NCBI GenBank assembly: GCA_905250075.1
Contig: CAJNOP010000109.1
Coordinates: forward strand, 425,940-489,939
Length of the DNA stretch: 64,000 bases
Reading direction: 5' to 3'
DNA from: Rotaria sp. Silwood1
Lineage: Eukaryota > Rotifera > Eurotatoria > Philodinida > Philodinidae
The translations under genes were made by a program, and so were the position numbers. Positions 36,201 to 47,673 of the stretch are shown in pieces (within the stretch, counting starts at the first letter, position 1; the number at the start of each line of letters is the position of its first letter). Under the pieces are notes generated by a model. The model was not told the origin of the DNA and did not search any database. It saw only the letters and a list, made by a program, of their open reading frames with translations.

Positions 36201-36619
36201 TTAAGATAATTACTGGGTACTTTTTGTGATTGTATTTTGTCTTCGTACTATATGTATATGAGTTTGAAAATGTACTTATAATTCTTCAATATTCTTATTT
36301 AGCATATTCCTAATGATTTCAATGAAAAAGATCAACAGAAAAAAAAACATAAACAAAAGCCTCATCATTCTCGAAAAAATAATGATTATGATAGGTAACT
36401 TTTTTTTTTGTTGTTATTTCCTTGTAAATCATTTCATGATTATATTCTAGTCAACAAATATCAAATACCATTATTCCATTTACTAGTAAATAAATTTTCT
36501 TCTTTGATAGAGGAAAAAACATTTCTTTTATAGATTGTGCTGATTATGATCCATATCGAAATTATGAGCAATATAAAGCAAAACGTTTACATAACAATAA
36601 ACAAAAAAATGTCTATTAA
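33293..36619 (+). CDS. Multi-exon gene of unknown function, helical/basic protein
   Basis: Predicted exons: 33293-33348, 34361-34376 (16-base microexon), 34434-34541, possibly 34600-34653, 34714-34782, 34839-34931, 34989-35066, 35119-35187, 35253-35327, 35382-35409, 35462-35542, 35584-35811, 36303-36394, 36451-36485 and 36534-36619. Most joins are GT...AG and in phase. Two problems remain: the exon near 34600 reads well (KWRSIVFKLVERTLANS) but has no AG before it, and joining 35542 to 35584 makes a stop. The protein is mostly alpha-helical with Lys/Glu-rich segments, then a Gln/Ser-rich, basic tail ending in DPYRNYEQYKAKR. No known domain was recognised. The first long intron holds a dispersed repeat and a later one a hAT-type MITE. 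It ends 50 bases from the convergent phosphatase gene. Confidence 0.5.
33841..34183 (-). repeat. Dispersed repeat, short copy, in an intron
   Basis: This is the reverse-oriented relative of 10389-10937. It has matching ends (GTGTCTTTGTGCCGGG and GGGTTCTCGCTAGTC) and only one of the 40-base GGGTACC units found six-fold in the long copy. Confidence 0.75.
35862..36047. mobile_element. hAT-type MITE, 186 bases, intronic
   Basis: The left end is TAGGGATGTACCGAGACCGA, and the right end read inward is TAGGGATATACCGAGACCGA. The flanking 8-mers ATAATCAC and ACAATCAC differ by one base and are consistent with an aged hAT-type target duplication. The GC-rich CTCGGT(C) motifs inside stand out from the AT-rich intron. 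Confidence 0.8.
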
Positions 36620-36668
36620 ATGTTGTTTGTTTTGTTTTTTTTTTTTTATGAGTTAATATAGAAATATT

Positions 36669-39600
36669 TTATAACGAATCAACTCGACATACAATAACTA
36701 AAATATCATCTCTTCCATTGGCTATATATCCTGAAATAGAATAAATATATTTAATTATTATTACAAAAAAACAAATTATCAATAAACTATACCTTCAACC
36801 GCTTGACTCAGAAGATCATCAGCTAAATCTTGTATATGCTTGAAAATAAACAAAGAAGTTATTATTATATACATGATTAAAATAATTTAGAGAGATAAAT
36901 TACTTTATTCGTATTTCGTTTCACAATTTGATGTAATTGATCATTTTTAATTACATCCCATAGACCATCTGACGATAAAATAATCATATCATCTTTTTGA
37001 ACTTCAACTGTATCCAATGAACAATCTCGTAATACTTCACTAAAAATTAAAATCATAGAAAAAAAAAACCATCGAAGTCAATTTATAACTAATCCTATCA
37101 AGAAAATTTACTCTTCTCAGTGTTTTAGTTCATTTAATAAATGTATTATCATTCTTAGATATCGTCATCATTATGAAGCCTCGTTATAATATATAAACTA
37201 TTTTCTTATTGTATTTCTCGAGGATAAAGCAAAAAGATAGTAAAAAAATGCGTTTACAAAATAATCTACCTGTGATTAGAAACAGCAGCTGAGATACTCA
37301 TGTCATAGTTTTTATCGCCCCATAGGGCTCATGGGTAGGGTCCCCTACCAGAGATGTACATGGGGAGCGCGGCGGCGGTAGCGGCAACGTTATTTTTGGA
37401 GGGCATTTTAAAACTGTGTGAATTTATAGAATTTCTATGTTTTTCAAACGAAATAGCTTGCGACTGACTGAATCTAGTGGACACATACCAATATTTCTGG
37501 TTAAATACAGTCGCAGCAGTGAAACCCAACAGTGTTTTGAAAACCATCGCGGCAGCGGCAGGTTTTCAACTGCGATGGACATCTCTGGCCCCTACAATCA
37601 GTTTTGTGGCCTTTCCCATCGATGGAGAGACTGAGTTTTTGAAATCCAGTTTACCTCCGATCATGGGCCCAATAGATGGGCACATGGGGAAACAAAAAGA
37701 AAAGATTATAAATAGAAATTTCATAACAAAACATTTATCATATTTCAGAAAAAAAAATAAGCAAGTTGTTTTCATCAAACAATCATTGTTATTTTCTTGA
37801 AATTCATTTCACATATTTACTTGAGTAAGATATATAAAGAGAGACAAGTATGTACAACAGAAAAAGACATGACTGAAATTCAAAAGAAAAAACAAAAAGA
37901 AATTTCTCCTTGAATTGTTTATTAAGACTGCAATAACATCATTTTACTTCATTCGTATTTGCAATTCTAATTGCATGAGCAAGTAATACATTATCTAATT
38001 GAGCAACACCCAATCAAATTTCTTCGTCCAGTAGTAGAATGTATTTATGTATATATGTAAAGTGCAAAAGTAATACACAGTGTGACTAATAAGACAATAA
38101 GAAAATCTCAACAATCTGGTCGTCTTTATTTTCAAGCTTTTCCATGAATTTTGAAATTATACTTAGACCATGTGGTAAAAAAAATAATCACCCCAAGGTC
38201 CAAACCATACGTGAGGAATCGTATGAGCGAAAATTGAACACATTGAGAGGACATGATGGGGCGAAGTATCGCCCTATCCTTATTTGTGGCATCACTCCAC
38301 GAATACCTCTGAATAGCAGCTATGTTAAATTATTCATCTTTTAGTTTCAATCAGCAACTTGACTCCAAAAACAAGTAGCTGAATTTTGAATAGTTTACTA
38401 GTGTGAAACAAATACGAAGAAGTAATTTAAAATATTTTTCGATTTGAAATACGATGCTCTTCCTTTTTATTTTATTTCTTAAACAAATCATTTAATTATG
38501 TGTATAATACTATAAATTGCATTGCTTTTCTTCTATGTACATTAAGTTTTTTTAAAAGCATATACTATTCGCAGTCTAACTTATGGACTGAGAGTATTTG
38601 ATTAACTACGACTGATGAATAGCTAGTTTCTGATGTCATTTTATTGCTTTCAAATACTATGTATTCCACTGTTTTTTTTGAATAACTTTTGATAGGAACA
38701 TTGTAGATACTTGTAGTTTTCATCATTCAAAAGAGAAGATTCTAGGCCATCGAAGTATATTGAAATTCAATCAGTCGACAATCGATCAATCACGTAAGTT
38801 CGTAATGGAGATTTTCGAAAACGATATTCTTGAAGTCACTTGTCTTTCGATTTTGACTTCTGGAAATGAAGTTCTTAGAAAAAGTCTTATCATTCTCGAA
38901 CAAAAAAGAAGAAGCTATGAATGTCGTACTTGCATAGATCGAAAGAGAGCAACTATTTTCTATTGAGTAGTCTAATTCAGGATTTAAATCAATCTGTAAA
39001 TATCTTCAGAATATGATTTTTCGAAAATCTCCATCAAGAACTCACTTGATTAGTCAATTGTTGGCTAAGAAAAGTTCGATGACTCAGAATTTTCTTTCTT
39101 AAATAATGAAAACTGGTAGTGTCTATGATAAAGTATGTTGTTTCTTCCTAAACTATTAGAACAATTCTGTTTTTGACTTACTTTTCATTAATGAAACATG
39201 GTAAACCAAGTGAATCATTAACAGAAAATAATTGTCTTGGTCCAAAACCATTTGAATTCATTGTACATTTTGATCGACAATAAATTTCATTATTTCGATA
39301 AATAACAAAACCACTATCACCAATATTAAGTGATGTCAATGTATTTTCTTGTTTATCAAGTGCAAATAAACATAATGTACTACTACCTATATATAAATAG
39401 ATCATTTATTTTTCTTTATTCAGAAAAAAAATTGATCTTTTATAATTCCCAGGTCAAGCTCGGTACGTCGGAACCGATCGGTTCCGTTGAATTCCGGTCC
39501 AGATTTCGTCGGACCAGTTCCGATCAGTTTCCATCGGTCCCGTCGATTTCCTGGTCGAAATTTTGCGGAACTTAACGGAATTTTTCCGACGGAAACTGGA

Positions 39601-41811
39601 CCGGAATCCTGTAGTCAAGAAATCGTCGGAAGTCAATGGAGCCGACCGAAAACCAACGGAATCTATAGGATCTGCTGCCGGAAAACAAAGGAAACAAACG
39701 GTTCCGGCGATCGGAATAGTGGACCTGGGAATAGCCAAGTCAACAAATAGTCGAAATATGAGTTTAATTTCCTCTTAAATTTACCTCGAACACGACTTGC
39801 TTCAACTTGTTGTATAGCTGAAAGAATAAGTCGTGGTAATTGATGTGGTTGAATGTTCGATTGATGAAGAATATTTCGACAAGCAGCAAGAATAGCTTGA
39901 GAAAAATCAGCTGGATTTATACCAAATGAACGATTACCACTAGCACCATCAGCTAAACCTTAAAAAGAAAATTTATTATTTATTTTATTTTATTTTTATT
40001 TTATTTTGTATATAAATAAATTTACCAACAAAACAATAATCACGATTTTCAACAATCATTCCAGCATCATCACCAAAATCACCATTAGTTAAATTTAAAT
40101 TTGATAATGGTAATTGACCACGCATAGATTTTGATGCTCCATTAACAGCAACACGTAAACATAATTTTGTTTTTATTGTTGCTGGATATATTCTTTCATG
40201 AACAACTTGTCCATTAGATACTTGATAAGTACATGTACGTGATGATTTACGTTTATATGATGTTAAATTATTTTTATTAAGAAATTTTTCTTGTTTATTA
40301 TCAATATATGATGTAACACGTGTATTATATTGTTTATTTGATAACCATATTTCATCATAAATTATTTTTGGTTCAATATGAAATGATGATAATTTTGTTT
40401 CATATTGACGATTATGTTGTGGATAAGTATTTTCTTGACTATTTTGATGAATATTTGAATAACGAACAAATTTATGTGTTAAACTATGATCAATTATATA
40501 TATATATATGTCAGAAAAATTAATTATTTAAAATAAAAAAAGAAAAAGATTTTTTTTTTTACTGAATATTCTGATTGTTAAAATGAACTTTAAGTATTTT
40601 GCTTGTGTGATCATGAAAATAATATTCTACTCTTGATAAATTTATTATATGAACTATTTTAGACTAAACGAAATATATCAAACTTTCATTTGACTTTGAT
40701 TCTTTATAAGAATTATTTTTCTTTAATTTTTAGAAAATAACTTAGAAGAAATAAAGATTTTAATTTTACATTTTGAATCCTAATCTTTCCTAACTAAAGT
40801 TTCAAACTTTTGCTTTTAGTCAAAATTCCCAATTTGATTTATTAAGATTTTTTTTGCTTGAAAAATCTTTATTACATCAATAGAAGGAATTCTTGACTTC
40901 TATTATTGTCAAAAAGTTTAAAAAGTAATCATCAAGCGCATTTATAAAAATATTTTTTTCATTTATTTTCTCATTATTAATTTTATAATTACATATCAAT
41001 AACAATTACCATAGCTGTAACAATATAAATATATGTAAAAAACAAATGGAAAATGGATATCTTTACTATAAACCTATTTACTATTAATATTCAAAATATT
41101 ATTTAATAGAGAATCAAAATTTACAGCAATTACACAGTCATTCGATTATTAATTTGTAGCATTTTTGACTAGAGAAAATTAGATATCTTTGAATTCTTTT
41201 GTACTGGACTATTATCACATGTATTGCTAAATGCATATGATATTTAAACAATAACGATGTATATCTATTTGTGCATTAAGACAGTTTTTTGAAATTTTTA
41301 TTCACATACAAAGATTTCATTTTTCTATTGATTCCTCTTAGAAAATACTTAATCTAAATTTGAACAATAGCCAAAACGTAATATCTCAAGTAGGCTGATG
41401 TCAGATCTTTCCTATTCAAATTAGCAGATAAATATAACCGATAGGATTCTATGTGATTTGGTCAAGTTCGAGTCTTGAAAGGCCTCACAATACTTTTCAA
41501 GAAAACAATGAACTACATCACTATGAATAACTGAAAAAAGTGATTTTTTTCTTTTTGTTTTAGTAAAACTTCTATATTAATATTTTAACTTACGATTGTT
41601 CACTACTAGTAGTTGAATCATATTTATAATTATTCTGTGTAATTGTTTGATTACCATTTTCCATATATGTTCTTATAATTCCGTGAAATTTTTTACTTTT
41701 TAATACTTTTGATTGATCTTTATGTTCATAAAGAAATTTTTCTTTATTATCATTCATAATAATCTGTCGTTCTTCTTCGTAACGTTGTGATAAATCTTTT
41801 GTTTGATTCAT
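36669..41811 (-). CDS. PPTC7-like PP2C-family protein phosphatase, 432 aa
   Basis: Metal-dependent Ser/Thr phosphatase. Human PPTC7 is mitochondrial and about 300 aa; this protein has a long extra N-terminal part. Exons: 41811-41594, 40483-40026, 39958-39785, 39386-39182, 37039-36904, 36838-36793 and 36730-36669. All have GT...AG borders in phase and give 432 codons plus stop. Catalytic metal-site motifs in order: GDDAGM (about 210), LADGASGNRSFG (about 226), NIGDSG (about 305), SSDGLWD (about 375) and NGRDDI (about 418). The Cys/hydrophobic spacing resembles the PPTC7/SpoIIE-like subgroup. The first 170 residues are charged and low in domain signals; a targeting peptide is not obvious. Introns 1, 3 and 4 are long, and introns 3 and 4 hold GC-rich inverted repeats. 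A CT-rich tract just upstream of the ATG may be promoter. Confidence 0.85.
37173..37285. repeat. Dispersed repeat shared with 52918-53035
   Basis: CCTCGTTATAATATATAAAC and the following ACTTTCTTATT-like segment are matched at about 80 percent by eye in the intergenic copy. The piece looks like an exon at first glance but is explained by the repeat. Confidence 0.55.
37330..37605. repeat. GC-rich imperfect foldback in phosphatase intron 4
   Basis: GTCCCCTACCAGAGATGTAC on the left is mirrored by GACATCTCTGGCCCCTAC near 37575, and GCGGCGGCGGTAGCGGCAAC by a GCGGCAGCGGC block near 37550. A further CCCAT/ATGGG pair extends outward to about 37316 and 37690. No target duplication was identified. Its GC content is far above the intron background. 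Confidence 0.5.
39450..39735. mobile_element. GC-rich inverted-repeat element in phosphatase intron 3
   Basis: The ends ATTCCCAGGTC and GACCTGGGAAT are inverted, and the inner part alternates CGGTTCCG, CCGATCGG and GGAACC motifs. It fills most of a 398-base intron. Open frames crossing it are composition artefacts. No clean target duplication was found. Confidence 0.6.
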
Positions 41812-41857
41812 CGAATTTTTAACAAAAATTTGATTAATTTGCCCTTGTCCGCTCTCT

Positions 41858-41890
41858 TTCTCTTTTTCTCTCTCTCTCTCTCTTTCTTTT
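41858..41890. repeat. CT-rich simple repeat near phosphatase start
   Basis: A run of CTCTCTCTCTCT embedded in TTTCTC units, 50-80 bases upstream of the phosphatase ATG (GA-rich on its coding strand). It may act as a GAGA-like promoter element, which is inference. Confidence 0.45.
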
Positions 41891-42088
41891 TCGTTTTACT
41901 TTCGTTCACTTATCGAATGAATATGCATATACAATCGAACAAAATATATGAACCTTTTGCGCTTGATTGCACACATATATATATAGATATGTAAAAGTTT
42001 ACATCATCGATTTATAACAAAAAAAAAGAAAAATGAAACTACATATAAAGGACAAAGAAAGAAAAAGAAAAAAAAAAACTCGAAATAA

Positions 42089-45000
42089 CTAAACTTCTTG
42101 ACGTAATGAAATATCCATATGTGTCCATCGAATCATATAGTAGTTTTTCTTTCCTATAAAAATCAAATTAATTTTTTGTATTAATTAGTCAAAAAAACAA
42201 AAACAAAGAATTTTTCTTCTTACCAACACGTAATACAGTAATCTTATTTGGTAATATATGAATACCAAAAACAAGTACAGCATGAGGATTTGCTAATTTT
42301 TTATGATTAACATAAACACCACCATCATTAATGACTTTAAGTGCAACTAATTTATTTGAAAAACATTTAGCAGCCATACATACATCGAGTAATGTTAATT
42401 CTAAAGAATATAAATGAATAATGAAAAACTATTTAATTTTCCTTATTTAGATTATCCTAATGATTGAAATTTCAAAAAATACGAATTGATTCATCATCTA
42501 TCTTATTCATCAGATTTGACTTCTGAAAATTGTTTCTTGTTCTTAGTTTTAATAGATCATCTTTAAAAACAAAGCATTATACATAGATTGAAATTCGTGT
42601 TGACAAAAGTGTATGTCAATAGAAGAACATTACTTCAATAAAGAGAGTATATATTTCTAATTGTAACACATTTTATTATTATTAAATAAAATTAATCCGA
42701 GAACTTTTTGAATATTCTATTATATAACAGATAGATCGAAAGTTTTGAGACAAGATTTTTTTTTTGTTTATTTTCGAACTAGATTAAAGGTCAGAATGTC
42801 ATCGCAAGATTCGAATATAGGCTTCGAAATTTCATCTGAGTATTTGCTTGAGATTATTGAATGAATTTTTTAAAAGTCTAAAATATTAGATTGAATAGTG
42901 TGAACCAATAGACTTCTACATGTTCTTTTTCAAAAATGTCAAATCTAATGAAGTCGAAGAAACACTTCTTTAGAGAATATTATATTGAACTAAGCTGTAA
43001 TTTTTACATAAGAGGAAACTAGAATAAGAAAATTTACTTTTGGGAAGAAGCTTTAAAAAATGCTTAGCTATCAACTCAAAATTTCTTCTTAATAAAATGT
43101 TATAGAAAACAAGCCATAAAAAAATATATATAATAAATTCAATAAATCATATTAGACATTGAGGATTATATAATCTGATCAAAATCTTAAAATTGAATAT
43201 CAAGATTTCTGATGGTGAGTAGGGGTCGACAAGCTCAGCTCAGAAGAACTGTTTGAACAGCTCTTTTGAGCTGAGCTGAACTGGTGAACCGGTTCGTTTG
43301 AGCTGTGTTCCCAAAACAGAACACTTTTGTTCCGTTTTCGGGAAATAATTCCCATAACAGAACAAAAGTGTTTTGTTATGGGAACACAGCTCAAACGAAC
43401 CGGTTCACCTCAGCTCAAAAGAGCTGTTCGAACAGTTCCTCTGAGCGGAACTAAGCTGAGCTTGTCGACCCATAATGGTGAGAGTATACCTTAATTCCGA
43501 GCATATTATCCGTTCTTTCGATAAATTTTTTTCTAAACTTCGAATTCAATTAGTTCATTATTTTCTATGCTAAATCCATAAGATATATAGAATGTTTTTG
43601 GAAGATTCTAGAAACTTTTGAAATAATCTCAACACTTTTATTAATAACGCACAATATATTTTTCGTTATCAGAACATAGAATTATTTTTGTTACCTGGAT
43701 TAAGTGACATTTGAATTGTTGGTACACTAACAGATAAACCATCAATTTCTTTTTCTGTTAAATTATGAAGTAAATCAATATTTTGTGCAAACATTGCTTG
43801 AGTACTACGTATAGCTGATTCAAGTCCTTTTTCTAAACGTGAAAAAAGAATAAAAGAAAAAACAAACCGATTTCTTGTTTAATGTAATCATTTAAAAAAA
43901 AAATAATTAACCTCCATGAACTAATAATGTTATTTGTTTAGCTAATTTAATTTGAGCAGCATATTCATGAGGTTTTGTCTTAAATTAAAAAAAAAAATAA
44001 AGTATTTTTAAGATTAATAAAATTCAAATATTTAAATTATACTCGATGTATTTCCATAAGTTGTTGAATTTCATTTAATGAAAGAAATGTAAATATTTTT
44101 AAATATTCTTCTACTTTTGTATCAGATGTATTACGAAAATGCTAAATATATATATATTTGTATAAAAAAAAGAAGAAAATAAAATAAAACTATTAACTTG
44201 ATAACATTCATAAGGTGTAGAAAGATTTTCATCAAGCCATAATGCATTTCCAACACTTTTACCTAATTTTTCACCACTTTCATTTGTTATTAATGGTACA
44301 GTTACACCTATTAAGAATAGATAAAATAGAATTCAATTTAAAACAAATATATAAATACCATAACTATCTTCTTCGAAATTTGTCATACGAGATATAAAAT
44401 CATGACCAGTTCTCATATTACCTATTTGATCAACACCACCAAGCTAAAATAAAAAAATTACTATTCAAATTTTAAAAACACTAAAAAATATTTTCTTTCT
44501 CATGTTATATTCATGATACTAAATTTTTCAAATGAAATATCAAAATTAACTTTCAATTTTATAAGTTAAACTCTAAATAATATTTTGCTTTAGAGCATAA
44601 TATAATTTTCAATATTGATATATATATATGAAAATTACAGATGCTAGAATGTTGAACATATGAATTATTATATTCTAAAAGAATATTTTTAATTACTTGA
44701 AAACGACAACCATATTGTTTAAATAAACAATACCAATCATAAGCTTGATAAAGTTGATAACTAAATTCATTATATCCTAATCCATCATGAGATGTTTCAA
44801 TACGAGTTTTAATACTAAATTTATTAATTATTAATATATTTTGTTTTTTTTTTCTGTTTCAAAAATGAAAAAAAAAAAACAAAACTTACACTTTACGTGA
44901 AAGTAATTGATTCATTCGAAAATGTGGACCATATGTTGAAACAAATGTAATTGTATTCATATTTTCATAAAATGATAAATTATTTACTATCCTTTTATTT

Positions 45001-45845
45001 AATATTAATTAATTATGAAATACAAAAAAAGTAAAAATTTTTATAAAAAATTTCTTACGTTAAAGGTAATAATTTTTTTTGTTGATCTTTCCAAAAATAT
45101 TTTTCATGATTTTGAAATATCAATCGTATTAAACGTTCAATATTCTCAGTATTCAATACAATATCTTCATTAGTTAAACTTTGTTTACGTTCATGTAATC
45201 GTCCGGATGGATCACCGATTAATACTGTGGCACTGCCTAACTAAATTTAAAAAAAACAATCCAACAGACAAATATATATAAATATTTATCAAATGTTAGA
45301 TAGAAGCAGAATCAATCATTTTTGCTAAAAATTCGACTCCGAGCTCATCCTTGTTCTAAATCTTTCGAGATCGAAACTATTCGGCGGTCTATATCTATTA
45401 AATGTATACTTACAAGTGCGATAGGTTGATGACCTGCTCGTTGCCAATGAAGTAGTCCAATTAGACCTATGAAATTATGAATTATTTTATTTGAATAAAA
45501 TTGAAAATAAAAGAATTTTCTTACCAACTAAATTACCAATATGTAATGATTTTGCTGTTGGATCAAATCCACAATAGATTGTTTGTTTTTTTGTTGAAAT
45601 AAGTTTTCTAAGATTATCACTAAAGAAAAAAAATATAAAAACGATTATTTATTTTTATTTTTTTTTTTGTCCTATAAATTTATAAGAAATAGAGCTTACT
45701 CTGTTTCAGCGAGATTATCACAAAAAAAGCCACGTTCTTGTAATTTAAATATATCACTAGAATCACTTGATAAATATCGTTTTGATATTAGATTACTAAT
45801 AGAATAATAACGTATTAATGAACGTTTTATTATGATATTTATCAT
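42089..45845 (-). CDS. YARS2: Mitochondrial tyrosyl-tRNA synthetase, 478 aa
   Basis: It charges mitochondrial tRNA-Tyr in the matrix. Thirteen exons: 45845-45700, 45619-45525, 45466-45414, 45240-45059, 44991-44890, 44814-44697, 44443-44359, 44307-44198, 44141-44043, 43978-43912, 43832-43695, 42400-42224 and 42153-42089. They sum to 479 codons including stop, close to human YARS2 (477 aa). The N-terminus is basic and Ser/Ile-rich ([11 protein letters not shown]), as expected for mitochondrial import. Class I motifs are present: SLHIGN (HIGH-like, exon 2) and [10 protein letters not shown] (KMSKS-like, exon 8). GDPSGR, QAYDWY and GGVDQIGN line the tyrosine pocket. The C-terminal exons form the S4-like tRNA-binding domain ([12 protein letters not shown]). 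An in-frame ATG 36 bases upstream is possible, but the chosen start gives the better leader. Only intron 11 is long, and it carries a hAT-type hairpin. Confidence 0.95.
43220..43474. mobile_element. hAT-type palindromic MITE, 255 bases, in YARS2 intron 11
   Basis: The flanking 8-mer ATGGTGAG is identical on both sides (43212-43219, 43475-43482). The ends are TAGGGGTCGACAAGCTCAG and the complement of CTGAGCTTGTCGACCCATA. The element is self-complementary almost throughout. Its core contains TTCCCATAACAGAACAA, a motif also found in the unrelated-ended element at 16715-17172. Confidence 0.9.
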
Positions 45846-47673
45846 CTTGAAAATAAATTTAAAAAGAAAAACACAAAACATTAATTTATATAACTAGTAT
45901 TATTATTGTACTGAGCAAAATCTATATTCAAATAATTAATATCATATACTTTTCTTTCATAGATGATAGAAATTTATATTTAAATTATTTTCGAATAATG
46001 TTTTTCTTTTTTTTTGGATCAATTCAATCAAAATAACACATTTAAATGATCTATCGAATACTATATAAATGATAGAAATACATATTTTCAAGAATGCCAT
46101 CGAAAGCTACATCAAATTTCATTGAAAAAAGTCGATCCGTTCAGAAGTTGTGACGTTTTTAAGATTCGAGACGTTTTGAAAAAATTTCACCAGGAATTGA
46201 AAACCGCACAACTTCTGCACGGATGAATTTTTTTGAATGAAATTTGAAATCTATCGATGAAATTTGATGTAGCTTTCGATGGCATTCTTGAAAACGACAT
46301 ATCATTAAACATGTGAAACATTTTCTGGTAGGGTTCAGGAAAATGCTAATTTTTTTTGCAAACCGTATTCAAAATTTTTTCCGATGGAAACTCATCATTT
46401 GAGTCCAATATCAATGTACATAAGTTTTCATTTGGGACCCATGCTCTCTAACAGAGATTCAGAATACTGGGAAATCCTGGTTACGCCACTATCCAGATGA
46501 AACAATATTTATACTATGATGAATCTCTAATGAATGAATGTCAACCAGAGCTCTTCTCTATTATGCGATTATCCAAAAGAAAAGTTAGATCTATATTCAA
46601 ACAGTCACTTCATAGACTTAGGCATTTTTGTGAATATACGGACAACCATGACCACTTTGAAAAAAGTTAGAAAATCTTCTTTGTTGCATCATAGACAATA
46701 TCATTCAATAGAAAAAAAAAATTATTTTTTTATATCGAAATATAATTACATGATGACAATATGAACAATACAAAAGTATTTCATTATAATCATGAATATT
46801 TATATCATTATGTTAATTTTGATTCTTAATAGAAGTAGTTGAATCTTTTTGTGAATTATTCTTATTAAATAAAATCAATCATTAATGATTAAATATTTAG
46901 TTACTATACCAATGAATATAGAAAAATGTTTGTTGCAAGACTTTTTTTGAATAGATGATGAAATTTATAATTAACAAAATAATGTGATAATAAATAAGTT
47001 TAATTAATAAATGATTATTATAATTTATATTGTACAATTCATTGTATACTATCATATATTCAGAAAAATATATTTCATTTGAATGTTCTATTGATTGATT
47101 AAAATTATTTGAATATAATTATCATCAATATTATATTCATTTTTATAATTACAATATTGTTTAATAATAAGAATAATATTTGAAATCAAGATAAAGTCAA
47201 AATTTTTCATTTAAATATTCATATAAAACTTCTTAGTTAAATTTCTCTTGAATTTATTATTTTATCAATAAAATCAAATTGAAACATAGTTATATTTTGA
47301 TAATTAAAAAAAGAAGTAAAACAATAAAATATTGTGTTTATTGAAGATATATGATTTAGATTTTTAATTTTTAAATTAATTTACACATATGATTATCTTT
47401 TCAATACGTATAAAGTTCTCGAATAGTTATTTAGTTAACTTCCTCTATGTTATATTTGATTGGTTGTTGATAACGAAGTCCATGAAGAAAGAAAAATGGC
47501 ACGTGTAATCCAATGACAGAAATGCGTCATGAGACTAGAAGGAATCACGCACCCAGCAACGCGTCAGCCACACAAACAATCAACTGATTTTTGATTCATA
47601 TATGAATTTCTATTGATAATTCAAATCTTTTTTTTTTTTAATTGAGATAAAACAAAAAAAAATACAAAAAACT
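45846..47673. other. Divergent intergenic region between YARS2 and the next gene
   Basis: It probably holds both promoters. A CpG- and GC-richer patch around 47500-47570 (ACGCACCCAGCAACGCGTCA) lies about 100 bases before the plus-strand start and is a candidate core promoter. A foldback lies at 46087-46294. The rest is A/T-rich with no coding signal. Confidence 0.45.
46087..46294. repeat. 208-base foldback
   Basis: TTCAAGAATGCCATCGAAAG continues into about 40 bases that are mirrored exactly at the right end (GATGTAGCTTTCGATGGCAT). The inside is partly self-complementary (CAGAAGTTGTG against CACAACTTCTG). No clear target duplication. Confidence 0.75.

Noticed and set aside
37270-37316. Apparent phosphatase exon (SISAAVSNH-like)
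   Set aside because: The sequence belongs to a dispersed repeat also found near 53020, and splicing 39182 directly to 37039 gives the correct PP2C frame.
39454-39778. Several overlapping 70-95 codon frames on both strands
   Set aside because: They are composition artefacts of the GC-rich inverted element in phosphatase intron 3.
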